Source: Haplomitrium mnioides (Eukaryota > Marchantiophyta > Haplomitriopsida > Calobryales). From it: a stretch of DNA of 24,866 nt. Positions 10,443 through 21,344 of this stretch are shown here, piece by piece (position 1 is the first letter of the stretch; each line of letters starts with the position of its first letter). The stretch is from positions 1-24,866 of the forward strand of contig JBNGIS010035017.1 of NCBI GenBank assembly GCA_049999725.1. Direction: 5' to 3'. The notes under the pieces are model-generated. The model did no database searches. It saw nothing but the letters and a program-made list of their open reading frames with translations, and was not told where the DNA came from. The position numbers and the translations under genes are program-made.

Positions 10443-13370
10443 TGTCAGCCAGTGATTTGGGGCACTAAGAAAGAATTCGGGAAATCGGAAGTAGCATTGG
10501 CACAATGTCCCTTTTGCAAGTGTAAAGGTACCTCGGAAGCAGCGGATTGACCTCAATAGGCAAATAAGAGTGGATCGCCCGATCTGAGGAAGGGAATGCA
10601 GTAGTGAAAGAGAAGGAAGGGAGGTTGAATGAAGGTGGGCTTGCAAGTTGCTTCAAAATGGAAACAGTGAGTTGTGCCCCGCCCGTAAGGGATGGCACCA
10701 CTAAAATTCTACGAAAGCAGAGGGGAACTTGTAAGTGTCATCGGAGCGCACGAGTCGAGGCCTCGAAGGGAAGAGGGCATACCCACCAAGGCAAAGCGAT
10801 TGAAGGAGGAGAGCGGAGCTACAAGATAGAAATCCAAAGGCACTCAAGAAAGAGGGAGATCGAGGAGAATGCTTGCAGATGCCACACATCAGAAGCACAG
10901 ATCGGAGGTAGGAAGGAGGAGTCTAGATCTTCGTAAGAGTGGGCTAGGCCAGGGAGTGAGGGACGCCTCGATCATGCAAGCATGAGCGAGCTTTACAAGG
11001 GTCTGACCTCTTTTCTTCAAGTCCACGAATCTTAGCAAAAACATGGTGTCTTCTAAGGGCTCCGAAAGATCCCACGAAAACGTGGCATTTCTAGAGCGTT
11101 TCAAGGGATTCTACGAATGATGTGGTGGCTCTAGGGAGTCTGTGGTTCTTCACAGAGAGGTGGCGAACCCCGAAGAGCTTAACGGGACTGAGCCTCCCTA
11201 AGTGGGGAGCCCAGTTAAGTGGGTTCCGAGTTATCTTTTGATGTGGAGAGCCCACTTAACAGGGATCCTTTGGGAGGCCCGATCGGAAGGAGCAAGGAGG
11301 GACTAGCCGAAAGGACGATCCATTGAGGATCCGGAGAGGACAATGTGGAAAGTTTGAAAGAGTGCAGATGCAATATTTGAAGGTTCGATGGAAGCATGCA
11401 TGGGGTTGGTTCCAACAAAGCCTTTGCAGTTCTTATTTTGACCGGGGTCACAACTTAGCGAAGGGAGCCTCGAGAGCGTATTGTTTTTATCACAAGATAA
11501 CTACGAAACGACGATAAATAGCATTGTTATTACTCGACAAGGGAAGGACTCTGCGGATGATGTGGCATCCGCGGAAGAGAGGAGGAAGTCAACGGGTTAA
11601 CCACGGAACCCAGTCAAAGTGATAGTCCGCCTACCCCTTTGCGGGGCAGCGTTGGACGGCGCGGCTGCGGATGACATGACGTTCAGGGATGGTCCGAGGG
11701 GTCCTCTAGGTCAGAGCTGAATCAACCGCAGAACCTAGTCAATGCGACGGTCAGACTAGCCCTTTGCGGGGCGGCGTTGGATAACGCGACTCGGAAGGAA
11801 GTCAAATATGGAAACGTTGCGACTTGTAGGAGTTCGAGGGTGACATCGGAGGCCTCAGAGATGACCATTAAAATTGGATTGGCCCTCAACCATACTGACA
11901 GGTGTCACCACTCCAAGAAGCGGTTGCTAACAAGAAAAACGACCAAGTCCATCGTGGAGGAAATGAGCGATCTTAATCAAGAAACGATGAGGAGCGACGC
12001 GCGCCTTCGAGGGGGCATAGTAGGGGTCACTACGAGGATTGAGGGGTTGATGTGCAAGCATACTAGAGACATGACGGCGATCTCGAGACAAGGGAATCGC
12101 AACGAGGTAAGGCAAGAGTGGGAATCCAATGAGAAGCTACGTGAAGCGAGTGAACTCGCGCAGGGGGCAAACCGAGGGTGGAGGTGGACTGGAGGAGTAC
12201 CGAGAATCGCTAGGTGAGGAGCTCTAGAGGCTCGGGCGATCCAGATGAACTCATCTCCGTAAGTGGATCAGGAGTGGAGGTGGATCAATACGTGAGTCTA
12301 GAAGGGATTCTAACCAACTGAGAAATCGGGAGAGGTTGCCAAGTGAGGAGCTTGGAGTTGTCTCTGCATTCTTTGTGCGGGAGCATCAACCCAGAGTGCT
12401 CGGTGCATACCCTGGTGTAATTCTTCAAGTGGAGCTGAGAGGGGGGGGGGCTACGTGAGTGCTCGCACACTGCAAAGTAAGACTTGTCGAGGCTCGAGGT
12501 GGAGTGGGCTACCTGCAATTGGGAAGACTGTCTTCCAGAGGTGGAAGTGAAAGAAATCCTCTTCCTAGCTTGAGGAAGTAAACTCAAGGCTTCTCGCGAG
12601 GGAAGTTAAAAAGACTATTTGGAGATGGGTGTGTGGGTGGAAGTTGGTGTGAAGGTTGGAAGGCAATATGTGATTCAAATAGGAGGGATCTGTTGGTGAG
12701 ATCAGGGCCAAAGGGCCTTCAAGGACTCTGTTCTGTTGCAGTACATTGTATAGATATGTTTGTGCGTATGTTCATAGTTAGATTCGCATGTTGCATTTTG
12801 TGTTCAAGAGATATTTTAGACTAGGACATATCAGGACCAGTTGAGCAGACCTTGAGATAGCCTTGGAGGGGGAGTCAAGTCCCTCGACACAATCCTATGA
12901 TCTTGGGAGTTAATGCTCTTTGTTCGTGACTCTGTTTTATAGTTTAGGCCTTAGTTCATATTAGGCTAGCTAGGAATCGCATTTGTATAAGTTGTTGTGA
13001 CAACCCTGAGAGGGGGAGTCCAGTCCTCTGTCATTGTTCATTGGTGTAGATCATAGCACCTTTTTGCCCCAAAGCATACACAAGGTGGCAGAGTCTTAGA
13101 TTTAGGCCCTTGGAATAAATTGAAGGAATTACAAGAGGATGCAGGGTTTGGTAAATGTGGACTTGGTGTTATGAATGTATTACTACATTGTAAGTTGAAG
13201 AGAGTGAGTGGTGAACAACAAGCTTGTAAGGAAGGAGATGATTCTTAAGGCCTCAAAGTGATAACTGGCAAGGGGCCATCTCAGAAAAGAACCCGAAAGC
13301 CTTGAATCTGTCCTCTTCTGCCTTCCAAGTGGCACCTGAAAAGGTTAAGGCCTGAAGCTGGGGAGTGACA
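10443..13370 (+). repeat. 3' LTR of the gypsy element (2928 bp)
   Basis: It starts TGTCAGCCAGTGATTTGG and ends GGGAGTGACA, and is collinear with 362-3348. It lacks the 52-bp duplication of the 5' copy and keeps the 128-bp internal repeat (about 11605 onward). A run of G (about 12440-12449) is longer than in the 5' LTR. Open frames in it are not shared intact with the 5' LTR and I treat them as noise. Confidence 0.93.
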
Positions 13371-13375
13371 ACTTG
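13371..13375. other. Target-site duplication of the gypsy element (right copy)
   Basis: ACTTG here against GCTTG at 357-361. Joining the left flank TTTTGCTTG to the right flank after this copy (GTTATTGGC) rebuilds the satellite word TTTTGCTTGCTTATTGGC with one change, so the element entered this satellite monomer. Confidence 0.8.
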
Positions 13376-14230
13376 GTTATTGGCATTGAGTTGCATAACT
13401 CTATTGAAGTTAGATTGAAGTTGTTACTCATTTGTTCAATTTGGCTCTTTGCTTGCCGTATTTTTTCTTGCACTCTTGGCTTTTGCTTGCTTTTAGGCTT
13501 TGAATTGCATAAATCTCTTGGAGCTATCTTAAATATCTCACTCATTTGTTGAGTTTTGGCTCTTTGGTTGCTTGGCTTTGGGTTGTAGTTGTGGTTTTTC
13601 TCTTGCTTATTGATCTTGAGTTGCATAGGTTGGAGTTATGCTGAAGTTGTTACTCACTTGTTGAGTTTGGCTCTTTGGTTGCTTAGCTAAAGGGCTTGCA
13701 CTCTTGGCTTTTGCTTGCTTATTGGCTTTCAGTTGCATAACTCTGTTGGAGTTATCTTGAAGTTGTTACTCAGTTGGTCAATTTGGCTCTTTGGTTGCTT
13801 GGCTTTGAATTGCATAACTTTGTTGGAGGTATCTTGAAGTTGTTACTCGTTTGTTTATTTAGGTTCTTTGGTTGATTGGATTGGGCTTGCAATCTTGTGT
13901 TTTGCTTGCTCATTGGCTATGAGTTGCATAACTCCGTTGTAGTTATCTTGAAATTGTTTTTTATTTGTTCAATTTGGCTCTTTGGTTGCTTGGCTTTGGC
14001 TTGCACACTTGGCTTTGCTTGCTTATTGGCCTTGAGTTGCATAACTCTCTTGGAGTTATCTTGAAGCTATTACTTATTTGTTCAATTTGGCTCTTTGGGT
14101 GCTTGGCTTTGGCTTGCACTCTTGGTTTTTAATTGCTTATAGGCTTGACTTGCAGAACTCGCTTGAAGTTATCTTGAAGTTGTTTCTTATTTGTTCGGTT
14201 TGGCTTTTTGGTTGCTTGGCTTTGGCTTGC
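13371..14230. repeat. Satellite array, middle block
   Basis: About eight monomers. The TTGCAT landmark occurs at 13391, 13505, 13621, 13733, 13810, 13924, 14037 and about 14150. Spacings are 112-116 except one of 77, a monomer that lost the CTTGCACTCTTGGC part. The block ends where the inverted-repeat element begins. On the minus strand a 38-codon repeat stays open over two monomers. Confidence 0.92.
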
Positions 14231-14263
14231 AACAACCATTACTTTGAACCAAGAATAGGCTAC
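14231..14263 (+). repeat. Left terminal inverted repeat
   Basis: Begins AACAACCATTACTTTGAACC and ends GGCTAC. Against the inverted right end, the first 25 bases match at 22 positions without a gap; one gap is needed before GCTAC. Weaker similarity (a GCTC then A-rich block) may extend further in. Confidence 0.88.
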
Positions 14264-15850
14264 TAAAAATAAGAACCTTTTTTATTGGAAAAATTGTTGT
14301 TTCTTAGCTCAAAAAACATAAAACAAAGTTATTTTTAAAAAAAAAGTACAAGAGTTTTGAAGGTTTTTTTTGGCCATTTGAACAAGTATGATAGTCAGAG
14401 AGTCAATTTTGTTATGCAAAATCAAATAATATTATTAGTTTTTGTAAAAATATAAGAAAGCTCGAATTTGATGAAAAGTATAAAAATTATAGTATGTCTT
14501 CACCAAAAAATTGCATTTATCATTGATTACAATTTGAAGCCCAAAAATTGAAATGTATGTCACAAGAAACTATTTTGAAATATACGTTATAAGAAACTAT
14601 TTTGAAATATATTTGATTGCAAAAACTCTAGGCACGCATAGACATGGTGCTATTTAAAACCTTTTTTTGGAAAAAAAATTACAAAACATAAAGAAAAAGC
14701 CCAAGTGGACTAGAAAATCAAGGAAATGAGTTTGCAATCATAGACACAAAAATGAAGTAAACAAAGCATTGCATGGATTTAGCAGCTCTATTTTAAAGTT
14801 CAAGCAAGAAAGAAGCTTTCACTTGTAGTTGAAAATCCATTCACACAAAAGTTAAATTGGGCTTTAAAAAAGGTTTGAGAATTTTAAAAAATTGCATAAT
14901 TCAACGAAGCATATACACAAACATATCATAGCTTAGAATCAAAAAGGTAGTAACTAAGGAAATTGAATTAAGAGTGTAAACAAGTAACATCTCCAAGTTT
15001 TAGACTTGATTCAACCAAACAAAGGTGTTAAAATCTACAAAAGAGTCTATAACTTGTATACAAACTAAGTTGTAATTGATAGTCTTTGTATATAGAAGCT
15101 CGAGGGTTGCATATGAGAAGTAGAACTTGTGGAAGCCTTGGACTTCCATCCCAAAGTCTATGTGCCATAGGAATCCAAGCTCAACATCTGAACACTCCAC
15201 CCCAAAGTCTATACGAACATAGGAATCCAAACTCACCATCTAAACAATCCACAACAAAGACTGACAAGAACTTAGGTTTTAGATTCCGCAGAAAAGTTTT
15301 TGTACGCACGACGTTTTGACTTGCGAATCAAAGTCTATGCGCGCATATGGTTCACACTTCTGCAAACGAGGATGGAGATAGTAAATGTTTTATTTATTGC
15401 AACAAACTCTACGCACATAAAAGATTTTGATTCTAATTCAGAATCTAAAAGTAAAATAGGTACAAAGCTATACATCTAAGTTAAAACGCGCCAAAGGTTT
15501 TAAATTATATATCAAAGTCCTTTCAAGCAAAAAAGAAGCAGTCAATTTGGGCAGATGCTTTAGTGATACAATAATCTTAAACTCTTCTAGAAAGCACTAA
15601 AGTTGGAAACAACATACTTACATTTTGGAGAAGAAAATATTTTGCAAAGCAAATGAAAATATTAACTAACAATCTAAGTTTCATTTACAGAGAATAGCAA
15701 TCAACTTGGAATGATTTACAATAAAAAGTTCAAAGTGGCAAAAGAATTCAACAAGTTGCTTCAAAAGATTCTTACGTACTTTAAAAATTATAATCTTAAA
15801 TTGCAATATACTTGAAAATACGCAATATAAAATGAAATTCTTAAATTGCT
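14264..15850. other. Left subterminal region, non-coding, AT-rich
   Basis: About 1.6 kb without a convincing gene. It is A/T-rich with runs of A and T, and a short pair of near-identical words (AAGAAACTATTTTGAAATAT) at about 14565 and 14592. Copies of the TGCGCGCA-type palindrome occur in it, described separately. Open frames here (15000-15239 minus, 15086-15319 plus) have no recognisable protein motif. Confidence 0.6.
15151..15360. repeat. Left subterminal cluster of palindromic repeats
   Basis: Copies of the AAAGTCTATG...CATAGGA word: one starting at about 15156, one at 15207, a worn one near 15258 and a near-perfect one at 15333 (AAGTCTATGCGCGCATATGG). Spacings of about 51, 51 and 75 fit multiples of 25. 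Related words occur singly at about 14631, 15407, 17215 and 17485. Confidence 0.65.
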
Positions 15851-16176
15851 TTAGTCACTTGTCTCAACTTCTTCGAATTCAGCTTTGGAAGATTCATCAA
15901 GATTTACTTGATCTATCTCAGTGTTAATGACAATGATTGAATCTCTTTGAAACATTTGAGGATTGAGGGCTTTTCTTCTTTTGTACTCAAATAGATTTGC
16001 TTTACTGGTAGCTATAGTGGTTTTTCTCAATTGGTTTTTTTGGGTAAGAAGAAAATCAAAAGACAAAATTGTGATTTATGTCACATCAAGTAAATCAATA
16101 TATAACTTGGATTTGCGTTTCCCTTTTATTGCTATTTTTTTTTTTGGAAGTATTGTCCAAAAAATGCATACTAAGC

Positions 16177-16395
16177 CTAACAAGAAAACCATTGAACACA
16201 TATTCGTTTTGGGTTTAAGGAATCTTCCTTATCAAATGCTAAAACTTTGAGAACTTTGGCAACCCAAAACGGTCTATCATTTGGATCTAGAGATGCAACA
16301 ATACAAATAAACATTCTATCCTTCATCTCAATGACATGTAGATTGCCAAATTTATGCCTATATCGAGTGTTGTGCGAAAGAGTCTCTTCTCGCAT
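16177..16395 (-). pseudogene. C-terminal RPFWVAKV module of the minus-strand gene
   Basis: A 72-codon open stretch within the minus gene. The pattern is H-K-F-G-N, a hydrophobic strand, D-P-N-D-RPFWVAKVLKV, then a strand ICVQWF. This resembles small beta-barrel, chromatin-binding-like modules (BAH- or chromo-barrel-like) where PFWxGKVL and a later VxWY alternate. It is followed, after a stop and in a shifted frame, by KGKRKSKLYIDLLDV and TILSFDFLLTQKNQLRKTTI. The frame upstream stays open apart from stops near 16446, 16466 and 16562, so this is part of a larger protein. Module naming is inference. Confidence 0.45.
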
Positions 16396-16959
16396 CCTGA
16401 GTGCTCTATCATAGATTGCTCGATATATAGAAAGTATTTATTGTACAAGAGTATCTTCTTTTGTCTATTGAGCATCAAGCTGAGAACCTAAACAAACATT
16501 TTGAGAATCATTACAAGTGTTTGACGATTGTGAAGGTGGAAAGGTAAATTCTGCTTCAAGTCATCGTCTTTGTTTTTCAAGCATGTAGGCTGCAATCTCT
16601 TGTTGAGCAAGAAAGAAGTCATTCAACCATTGAATATAAGAATCTGAAAAGAACTTGTAGCAATTCTCACTTATATTTTTCCTCATTGAAAAAACCACTT
16701 TCTTGGCATCAACTTCTCTTTCTTCCTTTTGAGATCATTTGATTTTAGAATATGCCTTAAGAGGAATCAACATTGAACTCAAAATTTCTATGTCCACTTC
16801 AGATAGACACTTAAGTTGACAAATACCATCCGCAGGTAACCAAAATTCATTTGTTAAAAATTGTTGGCTCCAAATCTTTGCATTGGAATCATTTAACTGG
16901 AACTTGAATTGTTGATTAAAGGTAAGTTCAGTAAAAGTAGTTCAGTAAAATATATATCG

Positions 16960-17690
16960 ATACTTGTAACTCCAAAACACAACATTAAGTGCTAAAAACA
17001 TTCAAGTTATCTTAAACAAATGTTTGGACTAGTAGAAGTGAAAACTTTGTAAAAGATTAAAAATAAAGTTTAGGTAATTTGAAAAAAAGAAATTGTGTGT
17101 GACTTAAAATAAACCAAAGTTTCAAAAAGAGAAAAAAAAGATTTGCTAACCAAAAGTCACAAACCAAAACACATCCTCTGAGTGTATAGGATGAGTGAAG
17201 ACAAGAATTGATTGTATGCGCCCATAAGACCAATACAATAATACCAATATCATGACCTGATGTGACTATTGTTGACTAGTTTTAAAAGAAACAAGAACAA
17301 ATACATAAGATTTGCAAACAACAAAAACGATTCTTGCTATTGTTTTTCTTGACAATGGCTCTTTGATTTAAAGCAACAAAAACAAAACTTATTGCAAAGC
17401 TAAGTTCACCACCAAGAATCAAATTCATTTTCTCGCTTTATTCAACTATAGACAAGGTTAAGATTGAAACTAAAAAAAATAAATCCTATGCGAGCATAGA
17501 CTCTCTTCTCACAACTCAAGTTGCTAATAATTATTTAACTCAAATCTTGTTTGCTGAACAATCTAACAAAAAAAAAATCTTTTGGCTCTAAGTTGAGAAA
17601 ATACAACATCCTAGAGCTAAGGTTTGATTCTAGAAAAAAGAGTATGGATTAATCAAAAGTGTCAAAACAGAAGAAAATTTGTTACCTTTG
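16960..17690 (-). other. Non-coding stretch inside the minus gene, probable intron
   Basis: About 730 bp, very AT-rich, with no coding signal in any minus-strand frame. A donor-like GTAACA stands at its upstream edge (about 17686 on the minus strand); no clear acceptor was found. It contains two palindrome-like words, TATGCGCCCATA (about 17215) and CCTATGCGAGCATAG (about 17485). If the original transposase core lay here it has been deleted. Confidence 0.45.
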
Positions 17691-19074
17691 TCGAACTCCA
17701 AGACATATTTTTTCACAAAGATTTTATTTCTTTGCATGCTTCTCAAACAACAAGTCTATTGCATCTTGGAATTTTTACATTTGGAAAATGAGTTCTCCAA
17801 TGTTTTGTAAAACTTAAGAAACTAAGAATACAATCAAGAACTTTCTCTTTCAAATAAGTTGTGTAGTAGTTATAAACTTCCCATTTTGTAAAATTATTGG
17901 GCAAGTTATAAACTTTGTGAGTGGGCATTCTCTTGCAGTGTCTCGAAAAAAAAACTATTCATCCAATCACGTACAAAAACTCATTTAGCAGCTAGTTCTC
18001 TTTTTCCAAAAATGCTTTAATATGCATTTTTTAGATTTTCAATCCTTTGGATTCTATCATACCCTACTGATAATGTTAATTTGAAGGCTCTTCTACAGAG
18101 AAAGGTATTACCAGGCAGAGTAAACTGATTGCCAACATGAAAGTCTTTTTTGGTATTCTCCAATGTAGTGTGATATCTCGATTCTTCATGCTTTGTTGAA
18201 AATACGTTTCTCTCGTAGTTTTCAAAAAATCTGTCTTGCACAACAACAAGCAATTACTTTGACAACATGAAATTCTCTTCAATTTAGAAATTGACATTAG
18301 ATCTAGCTTTTTCTTCACAAAGCTCTTGTCATGATAAACTTTTTGCAAAGAATTTTCACGTAAGGTGTTTACCCGTTTGGGTTTTGGCCCAAACAAAGAA
18401 TTTTATGTTGTGATAGTAGATTCAGTCTATAGGTGAATCCAGCCATAGGAGATAATTCATCGTTCTAAAGATCTTGATCATCATCGTAGACACTATTTTT
18501 TTTTACCACAAAATGTTTTTGAGAGATGAGGTTCTCCTTGAAGATTGGAAGAACTGCACCATTTCAAAACGAAATCTAGATCAGTATCTGGATTATTAGG
18601 AAATGTTTTTTGTAACAAAATTGGTGCCTTTGGCGATAACTCCAACGAAATGTTGATTGATTGAGACTCTTTGCTAGAATTTTTTCCCAAAGTGCTGTCT
18701 GAAGACTCCTCCAAAAGAATTCGGTTTGTTTCAGATTTCCCAATCTCCTTGCGAGGTGTAACTTGAAACAAAATCACTCATTGTTTGAGTGGTGCTATCA
18801 TGGATAGGGATTCATCTCCAAAATTAAGACCGTGCACCGATTGTATGCTTTTTTGTGCTTTGAACAAACATACTTTGATCATGAATATCGAGATCTCTCT
18901 TAGATGAAGATGAAGAAAGGTCTACAACTGTCTGGAATTTCTGTATTGAACCTGTTTCTATTGATCTATTGGAATACTCAAAAGAAAAAGATTCAACTTT
19001 GACCGCTTGAAGGGCAACAAAGATCTTGTGCTTGAAGAAGTTTGTTTCTTTAATTCTCTGCAAGCACTAGGTTC

Positions 19075-19200
19075 TCTCTATGATCCTTTGCGTGCAAGTT
19101 TTTCACTTGTCAATCCTATGTGCGAATTGGATTCACTCCTTGACCTTATACGCGCATAAGGTCCAATCTCTAATCCTATGCGCGCATGGAGTTCACCTTC
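19075..19200. repeat. 30-bp period palindromic repeat near the start of the minus gene
   Basis: Four units beginning at 19083, 19113, 19143 and 19173, an exact 30-bp spacing. Best units read CCTATGCGCGCATGGA and CCTTATACGCGCATAAGG. They lie within the open minus frame and would give a 10-residue repeat (LHARIGLEIG, PYARIRSRSE). They could equally be non-coding sites overlapping the 5' part of the gene. Confidence 0.75.
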
Positions 19201-19588
19201 TCGATCTTCTTGGGCGGAGCTATCTGATTCAATAGAAGCCATCTTTTTCCCCAATATACTTGTTATCACACTTCACGCTTTTGGTACTCCATTGCTTACC
19301 TCCAAAGAATTGTAGTTTGAACAAATCTCAACCTGTCTGTCAAAAGCAACACTTTTTTGTGAAGATGAATCTTGGAATTCTAACCTCTTTTTTCTTTAAA
19401 AACTCTAGCCATTGAGAAAGCTCACTAAAAATCAACTATTTGAGGAAACTATTTCAACAAGTATTATGAACCTATTACGACCCTTCTAAAATATGTGTTT
19501 TTCAAGAAATTTCTACAAAACAATAAAATTGGGAACTTTTTGTGAAGAAAATGAAAAAAAGAAATTAGAAAGATGAAAATGAGCAATG

Positions 19589-19597
19589 TTTTATATA
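19589..19597 (-). promoter_or_regulatory. TATA box for the minus-strand gene
   Basis: TATATAAAA on the minus strand, about 350 bases before the ATG at 19242. Confidence 0.55.
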
Positions 19598-19689
19598 CCA
19601 ATGTGTCTGTTTTACCACCAAAAAAACCTATGTGTCAAGAGCTCCGCGAATCATTTTTTGGCGAGAAAAGGCATTTTTTGAAATTTAGG

Positions 19690-19698
19690 TATAAAAGG
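19690..19698 (+). promoter_or_regulatory. TATA box for the plus-strand gene
   Basis: TATAAAAGG, a close match to the plant consensus, about 370 bases before the ATG at 20069. Confidence 0.6.
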
Positions 19699-20527
19699 AG
19701 AGTCAGTGGAAAGTTTCTTTCCATTGTCACAAGTTCACCTTCTAGTTTTTGTTTTCTTGTCATCACTATTTTTTTCATTTACTTGCTATTTTGCCCTTTC
19801 CAGCCATTCGAGTTTCATGAACTTTTGTTCATTAGATTTTTCACCTCTAATTCTACCTGTTTTTACTTTCTAGAAAATGGCATCTCAAAGAGCCATTTTG
19901 ATCTAATGAAAAAAAAGATCAAACACAAGTACAAATGTACAAGATCTCATAAAGTTTGCCATCAACATCAAAAATTCAAAGCCCAAGTAGGGCGTAAATA
20001 TTCAATAGCTAGTGCCACATCTCAGCGCAGCTACATTTTCAATTCATACTGCAAATCTTTCTACGCAAATGAAGAGAAAGAAGGTGGAGCCAACTGAGGC
20101 TCCCAAAAAGAAGAAGCATGCGGTTCAAAAGAAAAAACCTGTTCGAGCTCCAGTTATTGAAGAGGAGCCAGCCCCCTCTGAATCTCCAGCAAGGTTGTCT
20201 TTTGTTGCCCCTTTGTCCTCAACACCATGTAGCTCAGGGAAAGAAATAGAGCAAGAGCCAATTTGGACTCCAACGTCAAGAGTGGAAATGCAATTGCACA
20301 AGGGGTTGCGAACATTTCAAGAACGTGAGCAAGTGGACCCTCAAACAGTATCTGAGGAAGATAAAAACAAAATCAAGGAGTCTGTAATCTAGCAATGTAG
20401 AGTCCGCAAAGAAACAATTACCATTAGGCTAGAAAACTTGAATCTACCAAAACCTAGAATGGACAGTTGGGGGCCTTTCTAGACTAGAAGGCTTAATGAA
20501 GATTTTGTTGAGCTTATGGTGTAGAGA

Positions 20528-20920
20528 ATGCTCACAAACAAATATGTGCATAGTTTTTTTATTGTTGTTGTTGACTCGCGGTGCGGGTTGAAGGATAAGT
20601 CAGAGTTCGATGTTAGGAACCTTGACAAGTTTTGCTATGAGATTGCAAGAGGCAATCACAGTGTTGTAGCAAAGCATCTTCTTATCACAAAATACGGAGC
20701 AAAGAATCCGACACTTTTGCTCTATAACTGCTATGTCTACGTGGGCCTTACACCAATAGAGGCCTATATTTTTGCAACTGATGACAACTACGACTAGAGA
20801 CACAGGTTGGAAATAACCTCAATTCAAAAAGTCAAATATTGGCATCAGAGGTTTGTGGAGAGTGGGATGGTGTCATCCCACAAATTGAAAAGAGAGTTAG
20901 TGTTGAACACCTTGGAGATC
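20528..20920 (+). pseudogene. ParB/sulfiredoxin-like domain (exon 1 segment)
   Basis: An 89-codon open stretch, then a TAG at 20795, then further coding in the same frame. The sequence GNHS (20651-20662) corresponds to the GxHR signature of ParB/Srx folds, with Ser in place of Arg. The following CYVYVGLTPIEAYIFATDDN matches the typical hydrophobic strand, then G-L-(T/S)-x-x-E-A helix and N, seen after that signature. In phages and bacteria this domain often sits before a DNA methylase in one protein, which fits the gene's second half. Nuclease or NTP-related activity cannot be judged from sequence. Confidence 0.65.
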
Positions 20921-21344
20921 AAGCCCAAGTTGGCACTTGAGAAGACAGTCACTTCTCAAGACATCTGGTTCCAACTTGCATTTTAAAGTGAAGAGCTCTA
21001 GGATCTACAATAGAGCATATTTTCAATATGGGAGAAAAATACTATGAAGAGCCATAAGCCTAAGGCTAAGGGATCTCTCAGAATGGAGGACATGAAGTGG
21101 ACACCTTAGAGGTCCTTTCAAGGTCTTTATGACAAGGTTAAAATTTTAGTTTTGAAACGTGTGGAAGGCGGAGAGCTTTCAATAGATGAAATGTCTCGAC
21201 AGACAAAGACATAAAGGTTTGGTAGTGATGGTGAAAAGTTTTTGCTCTGAAGTTTACTGCAACAACTAGGAGGAAGCAAGAGAGGAGTACCCTCTCCACA
21301 TAGAGGAGTCCAAGATGGTTGCATTCTATTCTAGTTTTGAGAAG

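Larger units (their letters stand above)
362..13370 (+). mobile_element. Ty3/gypsy LTR retrotransposon, decayed, non-chromoviral type
   Basis: A full-length but inactive element of 13.0 kb. It has two LTRs, a gag with zinc knuckles, and protease, reverse transcriptase, RNase H and integrase in the Ty3/gypsy order, all on the plus strand. The ends are TGTCA...TGACA. The flanks are GCTTG (357-361) and ACTTG (13371-13375), a 5-bp target duplication with one change. Both LTRs show the same structure, and in the first 190 or so bases I counted about 22 differences, mostly transitions, so insertion is not recent. The coding region carries many stops, at least three frameshifts and a probable nested solo LTR. 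I see no chromodomain after the integrase. Lineage within the non-chromoviral elements (Tat or Athila side) is not settled. Confidence 0.93.
15851..19242 (-). pseudogene. Transposase-like gene, fragmented, catalytic core not found
   Basis: Reading from 19242 down. The ATG at 19242-19240 (MASIESDSSAQEDREGE) follows a minus-strand TATA box by about 350 bases. A low-complexity Ser/Lys-rich part (to about 18490) precedes a Cys cluster SCCQSNC (about 18270), then FTLPGNTFLCRRAF and GYDRIQRIENL (about 18110-18020), then WMNSFF, VYNLPNNFTKWEVYNYY and HWRTHFPNVKIPRCNR (17950-17755). This motif order matches, from my general knowledge, a family of uncharacterised transposase-like proteins in eukaryotic mobile elements. 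A donor-like AAAG/GTAACA lies near 17687. From there to about 16960 nothing codes. The C-terminal part (16930-15851) is nearly open: FWLPADGICQLKCLSEVD, then FGNLHVIEMKDRMF, RPFWVAKVLKV and LTQKNQLRKTTI. At least three frameshifts and several stops are present. The DDE-type core expected in the middle is missing or unrecognisable. Confidence 0.6.
19243..20068. promoter_or_regulatory. Divergent promoter region of the two element genes
   Basis: About 830 bp between the two start codons. It holds a minus-strand TATA box (TATATAAAA, 19597-19589) and a plus-strand TATA box (TATAAAAGG, 19690-19698), about 92 bases apart and facing away from each other. The plus transcript would have a leader of about 340 bases. 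An open plus frame at 19573-20097 is hydrophobic by T-richness and overlaps these signals, so I take it as leader and promoter, not a gene. Confidence 0.6.

Noticed and set aside
13876-14266. Hydrophobic frames rich in Leu, Cys and Ala
   Set aside because: These are repeat translations of satellite monomers, not membrane proteins.
19573-20097. A 174-codon plus-strand open frame with hydrophobic segments
   Set aside because: It spans the plus-strand TATA box and the leader, the hydrophobic part comes from T-runs, and the better start with a lysine-rich N-terminus is at 20069 in another frame.
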